Under the pieces are notes generated by a model. The model worked only from the letters and a program-made list of their open reading frames with translations, made no database searches and was not told the DNA's origin. Positions 26,839-35,658 of a stretch of DNA of 64,000 nt are shown one piece after another. The stretch spans positions 1 to 64,000 of the forward strand of contig CAZOKJ010000006.1 of assembly GCA_964580465.1 (NCBI GenBank), in the 5' to 3' direction. Both the position numbers and the translations under genes were made by a program. The first letter of the stretch is position 1; each line of letters starts with the position of its first letter. Origin of the DNA: Taishania sp964580465 (GTDB lineage Bacteria > Bacteroidota > Bacteroidia > Flavobacteriales_D > Crocinitomicaceae).

Positions 26839-26870
26839 AAAATGGGCGATTCAATTGAATCGCCCATTTT
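26839..26870. terminator. Bidirectional terminator between the PNGase gene and pepD
   Basis: A perfect 32-bp palindrome (arms AAAATGGGCGATTCAA and TTGAATCGCCCATTTT) lies between two convergent genes and can terminate both. The T-tract is short on each side. Confidence 0.8.
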
Positions 26871-26891
26871 GTTTATTGTAAATTACAATTT

Positions 26892-28346
26892 CTATTTAGT
26901 CGGAATATCTTTTAATACCTCTAATAAATAACCCCAGAATTTCTCAACTGAAGAAATTTGCACTTTTTCATCTGGAGAATGAGCAGCACGGATATTTGGT
27001 CCAAAAGAAATCATATCAACACCAGGTAAGTGTTTTCCTAAAATTCCACATTCCAAACCAGCATGACATGCTTTAACTTGAGGTTGCTCATTGTAACGCT
27101 CTACGTACATGTTGCGCATCAAGTTTAAAATCGCTGAATCCGGATTCGGTTGCCATCCTGGATAATCACCCATTTGAACAACAGACATTCCAGCAGATTC
27201 AAAAGCCGCTCTCACAGCGTTTGCAACATCCGCTTTGGTCGATTCAACACTACTTCTTTGCAATGATTGTGTGATAAACTCACCATCTTTAACAATTACA
27301 CGCGCTAAACTAGAAGATGTTTCCACTAAGTCTTCAATGTCTGGACTCATGCGGAAAACTCCATTTGGAACAGCATATAAAACATTTAAAATTTTAATCA
27401 TATCTTCATGCTCTACAGCTTTTGTTCCCTCTCCTTTTGACTCAACATCTATTGACAATGCTTTTTCAATAGAACGAAACTCAAATTTCAATGCTTCAGC
27501 TTTTTCAAGAATGGCAGCTTTAATAGTTGCAACCAATGAATTATCCACTGCGATTACAGCTGTAGATTCACGCGGTATAGCATTTCTTAAACTACCACCA
27601 TCAATAGAAATTAATTGAAAAGGATGCAACGACAACAAATGATAAAGAATACGATTCATCAATTTATTAGCATTCCCTCTCCCCTTGTCAATATCCATTC
27701 CAGAGTGACCACCTAGCAATCCACGGATTGAAATGGTTAAAAGTGTGCTATTGGGCGCAATGTCAACTTGTGAGTATTTATATTTTGTATTTGAGTCAAT
27801 ACCACCAGCGCAACCAATAGACAATTCATCGTCGTCTTCAGTGTCTAAATTTAACAAAATTTCACCTTGAAAATTAGATCCATCCAATTGGATTGCACCT
27901 GTCATCCCCGTTTCTTCATCCACTGTAAACATTGCTTCTAAAGCAGGATGTGCAATATCATTCGAAGCTAAAATAGCCATAATTGTTGCAACTCCAATAC
28001 CATTATCAGCACCAAGAGTTGTACCATTAGCTCTCACCCAATCACCGTCAACAATCATTTCAATGCCTTGTGTATCAAAATCAAACACTGTATCTGCATT
28101 TTTTTGATGAACCATATCCAAATGCGATTGTAAAATCACCGTTTTTCTATTTTCCATCCCTGGAGTTGCAGGTTTTTTAATGATTACGTTTTGGATGGCA
28201 TCAACTTTAGTTTCTAACCCCAAGGATTTTCCAAAGTCAACCATAAATTGTACAACACGCTCTTCTTTTTTAGAAGGTCTTGGAACAGCATTCAAATCTG
28301 CAAAATAATTCCAAAGCGCTTTTGGTTCTAAATTTCTTACTGACAT
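26892..28346 (-). CDS. pepD: Aminoacyl-histidine dipeptidase (M20 family)
   Basis: Cytoplasmic metallopeptidase of the PepD type, which hydrolyses Xaa-His dipeptides such as carnosine. The 484-residue length is usual for PepD. M20 zinc-site blocks are seen: LQSHLDMVH near residue 78, TTLGADNGIGVA near 114 and TVDEETGMTGA near 145. A lid/dimerisation domain follows, then KACHAGLECGILG near 430 and SFGPNIRAAHSPDEKV near 450. It is monocistronic, with TATTTTTG 17 bases before the ATG. Confidence 0.93.
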   Translation of the reverse strand: MSVRNLEPKALWNYFADLNAVPRPSKKEERVVQFMVDFGKSLGLETKVDAIQNVIIKKPATPGMENRKTVILQSHLDMVHQKNADTVFDFDTQGIEMIVDGDWVRANGTTLGADNGIGVATIMAILASNDIAHPALEAMFTVDEETGMTGAIQLDGSNFQGEILLNLDTEDDDELSIGCAGGIDSNTKYKYSQVDIAPNSTLLTISIRGLLGGHSGMDIDKGRGNANKLMNRILYHLLSLHPFQLISIDGGSLRNAIPRESTAVIAVDNSLVATIKAAILEKAEALKFEFRSIEKALSIDVESKGEGTKAVEHEDMIKILNVLYAVPNGVFRMSPDIEDLVETSSSLARVIVKDGEFITQSLQRSSVESTKADVANAVRAAFESAGMSVVQMGDYPGWQPNPDSAILNLMRNMYVERYNEQPQVKACHAGLECGILGKHLPGVDMISFGPNIRAAHSPDEKVQISSVEKFWGYLLEVLKDIPTK

Positions 28347-28363
28347 CTTTAATTTCTTTTTTA

Positions 28364-28371
28364 CAAAAATA
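28364..28371 (-). promoter_or_regulatory. pepD promoter -7 box
   Basis: TATTTTTG on the minus strand matches TAnnTTTG, 17 bases before the ATG. Confidence 0.55.
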
Positions 28372-28765
28372 CATTTTAAAAACTGTTATACATTTGTTGT
28401 AACATAAAAATTCAACACAAAATCATTAATCAACTCATAATTAAAAAGATATATTTAAACTTGTTTTTTAAAAAATCATTTATTTTGATTTAATACGACT
28501 AAATAGATAAAAAATGAAAGGTAAACCATTTACGTCTTCAAAAAGCTGTAAATAGGTACTTTTAGTGTTTAAAAATGATAAAAACAACATGAATAATGTT
28601 GAATTACTAGAATAAATTAAAACAATATCATATTGATAATTAATGAATTAAAAATAATTTTATTAAAAAACACTTTTTTTATTCATAAAAATGAAACCTT
28701 TTCAACAATCGAGCGTTAATAAGGTAGGATCAAAAATTATTAACGACTACAGGTTATTGATAATT

Positions 28766-28796
28766 AAAGGGGTTTTCTTCGGAAACCCCTTTTTTG
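28766..28796 (+). terminator. Strong hairpin terminator without an upstream gene
   Basis: AAAGGGGTTTTC pairs with GGAAACCCCTTT around a TTC loop, followed by T residues. No + strand gene precedes it within 400 bases, so it may end a small RNA or act as an attenuator for a gene lost in the gap. An ATG at 28691 opens a frame through the hairpin, but the translation has no coding character. Confidence 0.7.
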
Positions 28797-28952
28797 TTGT
28801 TCTGATTGAAGNNNNNNNNNNNNNNNNNNNNNNNNNNNNNNNNNNNNNNNNNNNNNNNNNNNNNNNNNNNNNNNNNNNNNNNNNNNNNNNNNNNNNNNNN
28901 NNNNNNNNNNNACTTCATTAGTGAGCAATTGTCCACTATTCATTTTTTTTTC

Positions 28953-28960
28953 TATCTTTG
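28953..28960 (+). promoter_or_regulatory. Arginase promoter -7 box
   Basis: TATCTTTG matches TAnnTTTG with TTG at 28929-28931 (21-base spacer), giving a near-consensus promoter for the arginase-argS pair. Confidence 0.65.
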
Positions 28961-29041
28961 AATTTTTAAACAAAAATTGCTTAATAAGCTGACTTTTTTA
29001 CGCTAAATGAGATGGGATTCATCCCCCAAAAAAACAATTAT

Positions 29042-29995
29042 ATGGAGAATATAAAATTTATTATTAATCGCTCTGAAATTACGGCAGGCACAAGAGGTGC
29101 TTCATTGGGACCTGACGCTTTAAAAGTAGTCGCCTGGAGCAAGGGAAGCAACCTTTTTGGAAAATTCCCAGTACACGAATTAGTAACAGAAAACCACTAC
29201 TTAAACTCCATTCCAATCCACTCATTTGCTAAAAGAATTGAAGGTTTAAAACCAATTTTTCAACAATTAGTTTCAGTCATTCAACAAAGTAAAGAAACCC
29301 ATTTTTTTCCTGTAATTTTGGCTGGTGATCACGGGTCTGCTGGTGGAACAATCGCAGGATTAAAAGCAGCTTATCCAGACAAACGTTTAGGAATTATTTG
29401 GATTGATGCTCATGGAGATTTGCACACACCTTATACGACTCCGTCAGGAAATATGCACGGAATGCCTTTATCCACTGCATTGGATGATGATAACTTACAA
29501 GTTCAACGCAACGATCTTCCAAAAGAAACACAAGAAGCTTGGAATGAATTAAAAAGCATAGGAATAAAAGGAAACAAAGTTCGACCTGAAGATTTAATTT
29601 TCATAGGTGTTCGAGATGTTGAAGAGGAAGAAGTAGCCTTAATGAAACGCTTGAATATCAAAAATTTCACGGTTGAAGAAGTAAGAGAAAAAGGAGTTTT
29701 ATCAGTTGTAAAAGAAATAGAAAATCGTTTGAGCAATTGTGATTTAATCTACGTTTCATTTGACGTGGACTCAATGGATCCAAGTGAGACAAGTCATGGT
29801 ACTGGAACACCGGTTGACAATGGCTTATCCGTTGCAGAAACAAGTACCATTTTAACCTCCTTAGCAAACCATCCAAAATTAGTTTGTTTTGAAATGGTAG
29901 AAATTAATCCTTGTTTAGATGAAAAAACAAATAAAATGGCTGAAGTTGCCTTTCATTTGTTAGAAGAAGTAATAACCGTTTTAGAGAATAAATAA
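29042..29995 (+). CDS. Arginase family hydrolase
   Basis: A ureohydrolase of 317 residues, most likely arginase (arginine to ornithine plus urea). The binuclear Mn site is complete: GDH (D96, H97), DAHGD (D122, H124, D126) and FDVDSMDP (D241, D243). The arginase-specific loop SGNMHGMP follows the second motif. I prefer the ATG at 29042, since MENIKFIINRSEITAGTRGAS is the usual start; an ATG at 29012 would add ten residues. The argS gene follows 13 bases later, so an arginine-using catabolic enzyme and arginyl-tRNA synthetase probably share a transcript. Confidence 0.88.
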   Translation: MENIKFIINRSEITAGTRGASLGPDALKVVAWSKGSNLFGKFPVHELVTENHYLNSIPIHSFAKRIEGLKPIFQQLVSVIQQSKETHFFPVILAGDHGSAGGTIAGLKAAYPDKRLGIIWIDAHGDLHTPYTTPSGNMHGMPLSTALDDDNLQVQRNDLPKETQEAWNELKSIGIKGNKVRPEDLIFIGVRDVEEEEVALMKRLNIKNFTVEEVREKGVLSVVKEIENRLSNCDLIYVSFDVDSMDPSETSHGTGTPVDNGLSVAETSTILTSLANHPKLVCFEMVEINPCLDEKTNKMAEVAFHLLEEVITVLENK

Positions 29996-30008
29996 TCGTA
30001 AAAAATAC

Positions 30009-31913
30009 ATGGAAAACAGTATTAAATCTAGCTTGTTAGCACATTCAGAGAACTTGTTTGGAACAGTCATTAATGAACAATTAATTCAATTTCAAAAAAC
30101 GCGTAAAGATGTAAAAGGCGACTTAACCTTGGTTATCTTTCCTTTTGTGAAAATGCTACAAGTAAGTCCAGCTGAAGCAGGAAAAAAAATAGGTGATTTT
30201 TTACTAGAAAAGCTATCCTTTATTAGTGAATATGAAGTTATTGGCGGTTTTTTAAATTTGGTCATTTCAGATAGTTATTGGGTAAATGAGCTAACTACAA
30301 TCCACTCAAATGAACGCTTTGGACTAGCTGAAAAAGATTCCAAACCTACCATTATGGTTGAGTATTCTTCTCCAAACACTAATAAACCATTGCATTTAGG
30401 GCACTTACGTAACAATTTTTTAGGTTACTCTGTTGCTGAAATTCTAAAAGCAAACGGACACAAAGTTATTAAAACGCAAATCATCAACGATAGAGGTATT
30501 CACATCTGTAAAAGCATGTTGGCTTGGGAAAAATTTTCTCCAATCAATGCAAATGGTGAACGTGAAACACCTGCAAATACTGGTTTAAAAGGTGATAAAC
30601 TCGTTGGAAAATACTACGTTGAATTTGATAAACATTTTAACGAAGAGGCTAAAGCAATCATTGCACAATGGGAAACGGGAACGTTTGACAATACACCAGA
30701 AGCAATAAAAGAAGAGTTTTTAAAGTTAAATGCAGCAAAAATTGACAAAGACGAAAAAGAAATTGCTGGAATTGATACAAAAATCAAAGATTTGGCTAAA
30801 AATCAAACCTCTTTGTTGAAAGAAGCAAAAGAAATGTTGGTGAAATGGGAAGCAAAAGATACTGAAGTAGTTGAATTGTGGAAAACCATGAACAATTGGG
30901 TGTACGATGGCTTTGACGTTACCTACAAAGCAATGGGGGTAGATTTTGATAAATTATACTACGAATCTGACACCTTTATATTAGGAAAAGACATTGTTGA
31001 CGAAGGATTGGCAAAGGGAGTTTTCTTTAAAAAAGATGATGGCTCTGTTTGGATTGATTTAACAGCCGATGGATTGGACGAAAAATTAGTGCTTCGTTCT
31101 GATGGTACGGCTGTATATATGACACAAGACATGGGGACTGCGGTTGATCGTTTCAATGATTACCCAACTTTAAGTGGAATTGTTTATACTGTTGGAAATG
31201 AGCAAGATTATCACTTCAAAGTATTGTTTTTAATTCTTCAAAAATTAGGTTACGCTTGGGCTGTTAACTGCTTCCATTTATCTTATGGAATGGTTGAACT
31301 TCCAAAAGGTATGGGAAGAATGAAATCTCGTGAAGGAACAGTGGTTGATGCGGATGACCTAATGGACGAAGTAGTTGATACAGCTCGTGAAATGGCCAAT
31401 GAACGAGGACATTTAGATGGAATGACGGATGCGGAAAAAGAAGATTTATTCCGCACTATTGGTATGGGAGGTTTAAAGTACTATTTATTAAAAGTAGATC
31501 CAAAGAAAAAATTAGTATTTAACCCAATGGAATCGATTGAATTAAATGGTAACACAGGACCTTTTATTCAATATACTTATGCGCGAATTCAATCTTTGCT
31601 ATCAAAAGCAGAAGTTCAATTGACCAATTCCTCTCCTGCCGAAATCAATGAAGTAGAGAAAGAATTAATCAAAATTTTAACAGAGTTTCCATTAATCGTT
31701 GCAGAAGCAGGAAAAATGTATTCTCCTGCTGGAATTGCCAATTACACGTATGAATTAGTAAAAACATACAATCAATTCTATCAATCCGTTTATATTTTAA
31801 ACGAACCAAACGAAGAATTAAAGAAATTCCGATTAATATTGAGTCAATCTGTTGGAAAAATTATCAAAACTGCTATGTTATTGTTAGGTATTGATGTCCC
31901 AAACAGAATGTAA
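30009..31913 (+). CDS. argS: Arginine--tRNA ligase
   Basis: Class I aminoacyl-tRNA synthetase charging tRNA-Arg. The 634 residues begin with the N-terminal Add1 domain (about 5-105). The HIGH motif is HLGH (in PLHLGHLRNN) near residue 132. A charged coiled-coil insertion lies near 240-285. The KMSKS-like motif is MKSREG near 438, and the DALR anticodon-binding domain ends in SVGKIIKTAMLLLGIDVPNRM. It is somewhat longer than the usual 560-590 residues because of the insertion. It is downstream of, and likely cotranscribed with, the arginase gene and followed by a strong terminator. Confidence 0.96.
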   Translation: MENSIKSSLLAHSENLFGTVINEQLIQFQKTRKDVKGDLTLVIFPFVKMLQVSPAEAGKKIGDFLLEKLSFISEYEVIGGFLNLVISDSYWVNELTTIHSNERFGLAEKDSKPTIMVEYSSPNTNKPLHLGHLRNNFLGYSVAEILKANGHKVIKTQIINDRGIHICKSMLAWEKFSPINANGERETPANTGLKGDKLVGKYYVEFDKHFNEEAKAIIAQWETGTFDNTPEAIKEEFLKLNAAKIDKDEKEIAGIDTKIKDLAKNQTSLLKEAKEMLVKWEAKDTEVVELWKTMNNWVYDGFDVTYKAMGVDFDKLYYESDTFILGKDIVDEGLAKGVFFKKDDGSVWIDLTADGLDEKLVLRSDGTAVYMTQDMGTAVDRFNDYPTLSGIVYTVGNEQDYHFKVLFLILQKLGYAWAVNCFHLSYGMVELPKGMGRMKSREGTVVDADDLMDEVVDTAREMANERGHLDGMTDAEKEDLFRTIGMGGLKYYLLKVDPKKKLVFNPMESIELNGNTGPFIQYTYARIQSLLSKAEVQLTNSSPAEINEVEKELIKILTEFPLIVAEAGKMYSPAGIANYTYELVKTYNQFYQSVYILNEPNEELKKFRLILSQSVGKIIKTAMLLLGIDVPNRM

Positions 31914-31955
31914 TCAATTGATTTAATAATACTTAATAAGCATTCATAAACAGAA

Positions 31956-31998
31956 AAAAAGAATTATTCAAAAAGCTGTTATTGAATAATTCTTTTTT
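31956..31998 (+). terminator. Rho-independent terminator of argS
   Basis: AAAGAATTATTCAA pairs with TTGAATAATTCTTT across a 9-base loop, followed by T residues; flanked by A and T tracts, so it may work in both directions. Confidence 0.85.
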
Positions 31999-31999
31999 G

Positions 32000-32007
32000 T
32001 ATTTTTG
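32000..32007 (+). promoter_or_regulatory. Promoter -7 box of the amidohydrolase gene
   Basis: TATTTTTG matches TAnnTTTG, directly after the argS terminator and 21 bases before the ATG. Confidence 0.5.
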
Positions 32008-32028
32008 GTTGGGAAATAAACTAGACAA

Positions 32029-33060
32029 ATGAAAATAAACGGTCACGGGCACATTTTACCAGAGCCAGAAGAAATTCCAAATTTTTTAAAAGAAAAGAAA
32101 CTGTTTTCTATTGATGAAGACAAAAAATTCATGCGTCAAGGAGATTGGAGTCGCCCAATTACTGACCCAAGTTTCTTTTTAAAAGAAAAGTTGGAATGGA
32201 TGGAAAAGCATAAAATTGACCATGCAGTCATGCTTAATTTGTCTCAAATCTATTGCAATGGCTGGAACCGTCAAGATACTTATGACACCATTCGTTGGCA
32301 AAATGATTTTAACGCAAAAGTTCAACACGAACATCCAACTAAATTTACAAGTGGTTTCGTTGTGCAACCTCTACACATGGAAGATGCCCTCAATGAAATG
32401 GTTAGATGTGTTGAAGAACTAAACCTTCGGGTGTTGTGCTTGCCAACGCATTATTTAGATGCCAATAATGAGTGGGTTTCTATTATGGATGATGCTGTTA
32501 ACCCTATTTTTGAACTTGCCAATCACTATAAATTAGCTGTGGAAATTCACCCCTATGATGGTGAACAAATGGTTAAATTAAAAGATGAATACTGGCGTTT
32601 TCATTTAGTATGGATGATGGCTCAAACAGCAGATGCACTTCACTTGTTTTCATTAAAAGATTTTGTTTCTCGTTTTCCTGATATGCGTACCTGTTTTGCA
32701 CATGGTTGCATGCTTGGACAAGCCAACTATGGACGAAGATTGCAAGGTTATGACGGTCGCCCAGATTTGTTTGATGGAACAAGAGATCCTCGCGATACCT
32801 TAGGTCATCCCAATGTGTTTTTCGATACTTTAGTGCACGATTCTTACACCTTACAATTATTGAAAATTAGAGTTGGATCGGGGCAAATTGTTGCAGGACT
32901 AGACGACCCCTACCCTTTAGGTGAAATGGAAGGTGTAGCTCGTTCATACCCTGGTCGTGTTATTGACTTTGCTGTTGAAGCTGGAATTTTAACCCCTCAA
33001 GAATCAAAAGAAATTTGGTACGATAATGTGCTTAGATGGTTGGGCAAAGATAAAATTTAG
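32029..33060 (+). CDS. ACMSD-like amidohydrolase family protein
   Basis: A TIM-barrel metal-dependent hydrolase of 343 residues in the 2-amino-3-carboxymuconate-6-semialdehyde decarboxylase (ACMSD) group. Zinc ligands expected for the group are H6 and H8 (NGHGHILP), a His in VEIHPYDG near residue 180, and the Asp in AGLDDPYP near 288. ACMSD enzymes act in tryptophan (kynurenine) or aromatic degradation, but no other kynurenine gene is here, so the substrate is open. It is a single gene between its own promoter and the plsC-like gene. Confidence 0.82.
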   Translation: MKINGHGHILPEPEEIPNFLKEKKLFSIDEDKKFMRQGDWSRPITDPSFFLKEKLEWMEKHKIDHAVMLNLSQIYCNGWNRQDTYDTIRWQNDFNAKVQHEHPTKFTSGFVVQPLHMEDALNEMVRCVEELNLRVLCLPTHYLDANNEWVSIMDDAVNPIFELANHYKLAVEIHPYDGEQMVKLKDEYWRFHLVWMMAQTADALHLFSLKDFVSRFPDMRTCFAHGCMLGQANYGRRLQGYDGRPDLFDGTRDPRDTLGHPNVFFDTLVHDSYTLQLLKIRVGSGQIVAGLDDPYPLGEMEGVARSYPGRVIDFAVEAGILTPQESKEIWYDNVLRWLGKDKI

Positions 33061-33174
33061 TTAAATAATGCCTGTTATCGACTAGTTTTAAATGAATTAG
33101 AGTAAACAACTTTGCCTTTTACTGAGTTCGATTATTATTTTTTTCTTTTTCAAAATTCAGGATAAAACTTTTAT

Positions 33175-33182
33175 TAATTTTG
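33175..33182 (+). promoter_or_regulatory. Promoter -7 box of the acyltransferase gene
   Basis: TAATTTTG lies only 4 bases before the ATG, pointing to a leaderless transcript. Confidence 0.55.
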
Positions 33183-33186
33183 CATT

Positions 33187-33735
33187 ATGGGAAAGTTTGG
33201 ATTTTACGTTTTACGTCTTTTTGGTTGGAAGATAGACCAACGTCCTCCGCAAGTTGAGAAATGTGTTGTCTGCATGGGACCTCACACCTCTAATTGGGAT
33301 TTTGTGATCGGTAAATTAACCTTTGATTACTATGGAGTTAACACAAAATACCTCATTAAAAAAGAAGCATTCAAATTTCCTTTTGGGGGAATGTTAAAAC
33401 GAATGGGTGGGATTCCTGTAGATAGAAAAAAGAAAAACAATATGACACAAGTGGCCATTGAGGAATTTGCTAAAAACAACAATATGTTTTTAGTTTTTAC
33501 CCCCGAAGGAACACGAAAATACAATCCAAATTGGAAAAAAGGTTTTTATTACATCGCTCAGGAAGCCAACGTTCCAATTTACACAGCTTACATCGATTAT
33601 AAAAATAAGACAGGTGGTTGGGATCAATTGTTTGAACCAACTGGAAACGTAGATGCTGATATTAAGGAATTAAAGAAAATTTTGAGTAAATATTCAGGGA
33701 AATATCCAGAAAATGGAATTAAAGCAGAAGATTAA
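33187..33735 (+). CDS. 1-acyl-sn-glycerol-3-phosphate acyltransferase family protein
   Basis: A 182-residue PlsC-type acyltransferase. The catalytic H-x4-D motif is HTSNWD near residue 33, and the substrate-binding FTPEGTR motif is near 108. It has no obvious membrane anchor, as in short bacterial homologues. The role is probably acylation of lysophosphatidic acid or a related lipid. The last bases overlap the convergent DUF5522 gene. Confidence 0.87.
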   Translation: MGKFGFYVLRLFGWKIDQRPPQVEKCVVCMGPHTSNWDFVIGKLTFDYYGVNTKYLIKKEAFKFPFGGMLKRMGGIPVDRKKKNNMTQVAIEEFAKNNNMFLVFTPEGTRKYNPNWKKGFYYIAQEANVPIYTAYIDYKNKTGGWDQLFEPTGNVDADIKELKKILSKYSGKYPENGIKAED

Positions 33736-33923
33736 TCCTTTTTTGCTGAAGGATTTTTAACCTGACCTGTCTTTTTGTCATAACCATAAGGACAGTGACG
33801 ACAACCACTTTTGCAGCAATATCCTCTTTTTAGATGGTGCTTCTCAGTAAAACAAATATAACCCTCTGGGGTATAATAATATTCATCATCATCCCATCTT
33901 TTTTTCTTTGAAAATCCTGACAT
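33732..33923 (-). CDS. DUF5522 small cysteine-rich protein
   Basis: About 63 residues from the ATG at 33923 (33935 is also possible; the longer frame to 33983 would run into the divergent gene). The cysteine cluster CCKSGCRHCPYGY with an upstream Cys matches the DUF5522 family and suggests a metal-binding site. The C-terminus is basic. Function unknown. Its start region overlaps the upstream region of the PLP enzyme gene. Confidence 0.75.
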   Translation of the reverse strand: MSGFSKKKRWDDDEYYYTPEGYICFTEKHHLKRGYCCKSGCRHCPYGYDKKTGQVKNPSAKKD

Positions 33924-33957
33924 GTCATCCACCATACTAACAAAAGTACAAAAAAAT

Positions 33958-34860
33958 ATGCCATTTAACACAAGTTTATCCATTTTACAAGAAATTCACA
34001 CGGAACAATTTTCGCAACGTGGCATTCGCCTATTGGTAAAACGTGACGATTTAATTCATAAAGAAGTGTCGGGTAATAAATGGCGAAAACTAAAATATAC
34101 CATTGCTCAATTTAAACAATCTAAAAATGAGCGTGTACTTACGTTTGGCGGTGCTTTCTCCAATCATTTATTGGCAACTGCAAGTGCATGTCACGCACTC
34201 AACATTCCATCCATTGGCGTCGTACGAGGCGAAGAATTAAATGAAAACTCGAATCCATTACTTCAACGTTGTGAAGAACTAGGAATGACACTTCATTTCG
34301 TATCACGAGAGGAATATTCCTTGCGCTATATGAAAGAATACCATGAAGAATTGTTGCTTACTTTCCCTAATTCGTACATTGTACCAGAAGGAGGAGCTAG
34401 TTATTATGGAATGATTGGGTGTCAAGAAATTGTTGCTGAACTTCCCCACTTTGATCATTTATTTGTAGCCCAAGGAACAGGCACAACGAGCTGTGGCTTG
34501 CTGCTTGGAATGAATCAACAACAATTACATGTTGTACCGGCAATTAAAAATTTTGATTCTCTTGGAGAAATGAAAGCATTGTACTTAAAATCAGGATTTG
34601 ACGATGAAACAATTGAAGAATTACTTGAACAAGTTCACGTCCATTTCGACTATCATTTTGGAGGATATGCAAAGCAAACGGATGAGCTTTTTGAATTTAT
34701 TGATTTTTGCGAAAAAGAATTGCAACTCCCTCTAGATAAGATTTATACATCAAAAGCTTTTTATGGAATGCTCAAAGAACTTGAAAAAGAAGTTTATGAT
34801 AACACTACAGTTGTGTTTTTACATACTGGAGGATTGCATTTAACACATTTTTCTAAATAA
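33958..34860 (+). CDS. PLP-dependent D-cysteine desulfhydrase/ACC deaminase family protein
   Basis: A fold-type II PLP enzyme of 300 residues. The PLP lysine lies in the block VSGNKWRKLKY near residue 37, and LTFGGAFSNHLLATA near 60 binds the cofactor phosphate. Homologues include D-cysteine desulfhydrase and 1-aminocyclopropane-1-carboxylate deaminase; the family is often misassigned, so the substrate is left open. I chose the ATG at 33958, because the frame upstream to 33922 overlaps the divergent gene. The dapF promoter follows the stop closely. Confidence 0.82.
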   Translation: MPFNTSLSILQEIHTEQFSQRGIRLLVKRDDLIHKEVSGNKWRKLKYTIAQFKQSKNERVLTFGGAFSNHLLATASACHALNIPSIGVVRGEELNENSNPLLQRCEELGMTLHFVSREEYSLRYMKEYHEELLLTFPNSYIVPEGGASYYGMIGCQEIVAELPHFDHLFVAQGTGTTSCGLLLGMNQQQLHVVPAIKNFDSLGEMKALYLKSGFDDETIEELLEQVHVHFDYHFGGYAKQTDELFEFIDFCEKELQLPLDKIYTSKAFYGMLKELEKEVYDNTTVVFLHTGGLHLTHFSK

Positions 34861-34865
34861 TCCAC

Positions 34866-34873
34866 TATCTTTG
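34866..34873 (+). promoter_or_regulatory. dapF promoter -7 box
   Basis: TATCTTTG matches the strong TAnnTTTG form, with only 5 bases to the dapF ATG. Transcription would begin at or next to the start codon. Confidence 0.6.
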
Positions 34874-34878
34874 TTGAT

Positions 34879-35658
34879 ATGAAAGTACAATTTTCAAAAT
34901 ACCAAGGAGCTGGTAATGATTTTATTATGCTAGATAACCGCGATGGACGTTACGATTGTCTGACGTTTGATGATATTCGTTTTTTGTGTCATCGTAAGTT
35001 TGGAATTGGAGCGGATGGATTGATAAAAATCAATTCTATTAAAGACTTTGATTTTGAAGCAGATTATTACAATGCAGATGGAAGTAAAAGTTTTTGTGGC
35101 AATGGCGGACGTTGCGCAGTTGCTTTTAGTAAAAAACTAGCCATCATAGGTGATGAAACAACCTTTTTAGGTTACGATGGCTTGCATAAAGCAAGTATTG
35201 TTGACGGATTGATTCAATTAGAAATGATGGATGTCACTGAAATTCAGCAAACAAACAATGACTACGTTATTTACACAGGGTCTCCTCATTACATTCATTT
35301 TGTGGAAAGCAACGCTACTTTTGATATCTATGATTACGGAAAATCCATTCGCTATAATGAAACCTATAAACAAGAAGGAATCAACGTGAACAGCGTTCAA
35401 GTTTTAGGATCGAACGAATTATCTGTTCGCACGTATGAAAGAGGCGTTGAAAATGAAACCTTGGCATGTGGAACGGGAGTTACAGCTGCTGCAATTGCTT
35501 ACGCACATCAACAACAATTAACAGGCGAACAAATCATTAAAATTCAGGTATTGGGCGGAGAATTGTCAGTTCGTTTCGCCATTGACGAAGGTATTTTTTC
35601 CAATGTTTGGCTTATTGGTCCTGGAACCCATGTTTTTTCAGGAGAAATCAGACTTTAA
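34879..35658 (+). CDS. dapF: Diaminopimelate epimerase
   Basis: Converts LL- to meso-diaminopimelate for lysine and peptidoglycan synthesis. The 259 residues include the two catalytic cysteines: CGNGGRC (first Cys near residue 74) and ACGTGVTAAA (second Cys near residue 197). YQGAGNDFIMLDNRDG at the N-terminus is the substrate-binding start of the family. The GNAT gene overlaps it (TAATG at its stop), so the pair is translationally coupled. Confidence 0.96.
   Translation: MKVQFSKYQGAGNDFIMLDNRDGRYDCLTFDDIRFLCHRKFGIGADGLIKINSIKDFDFEADYYNADGSKSFCGNGGRCAVAFSKKLAIIGDETTFLGYDGLHKASIVDGLIQLEMMDVTEIQQTNNDYVIYTGSPHYIHFVESNATFDIYDYGKSIRYNETYKQEGINVNSVQVLGSNELSVRTYERGVENETLACGTGVTAAAIAYAHQQQLTGEQIIKIQVLGGELSVRFAIDEGIFSNVWLIGPGTHVFSGEIRL

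Larger units (their letters stand above)
28347..29041. other. 695-base intergenic region with a scaffold gap
   Basis: A run of exactly 100 N at 28812-28911, the usual mark of a gap of unknown length. The left part is very AT-rich and holds no gene. Just left of the gap is a strong hairpin terminator. Right of the gap, ACTTCATTAGTGAGCAATTG resembles low-complexity TTAGTGA/TTCATT repeats common between Bacteroidota genes. The missing DNA could contain anything, so genes may be absent from this annotation. Confidence 0.9.

Noticed and set aside
28691..28921. ORFs running into the N gap (both strands)
   Set aside because: Their length comes from unknown bases; one passes through a terminator hairpin and the other through low-complexity sequence.
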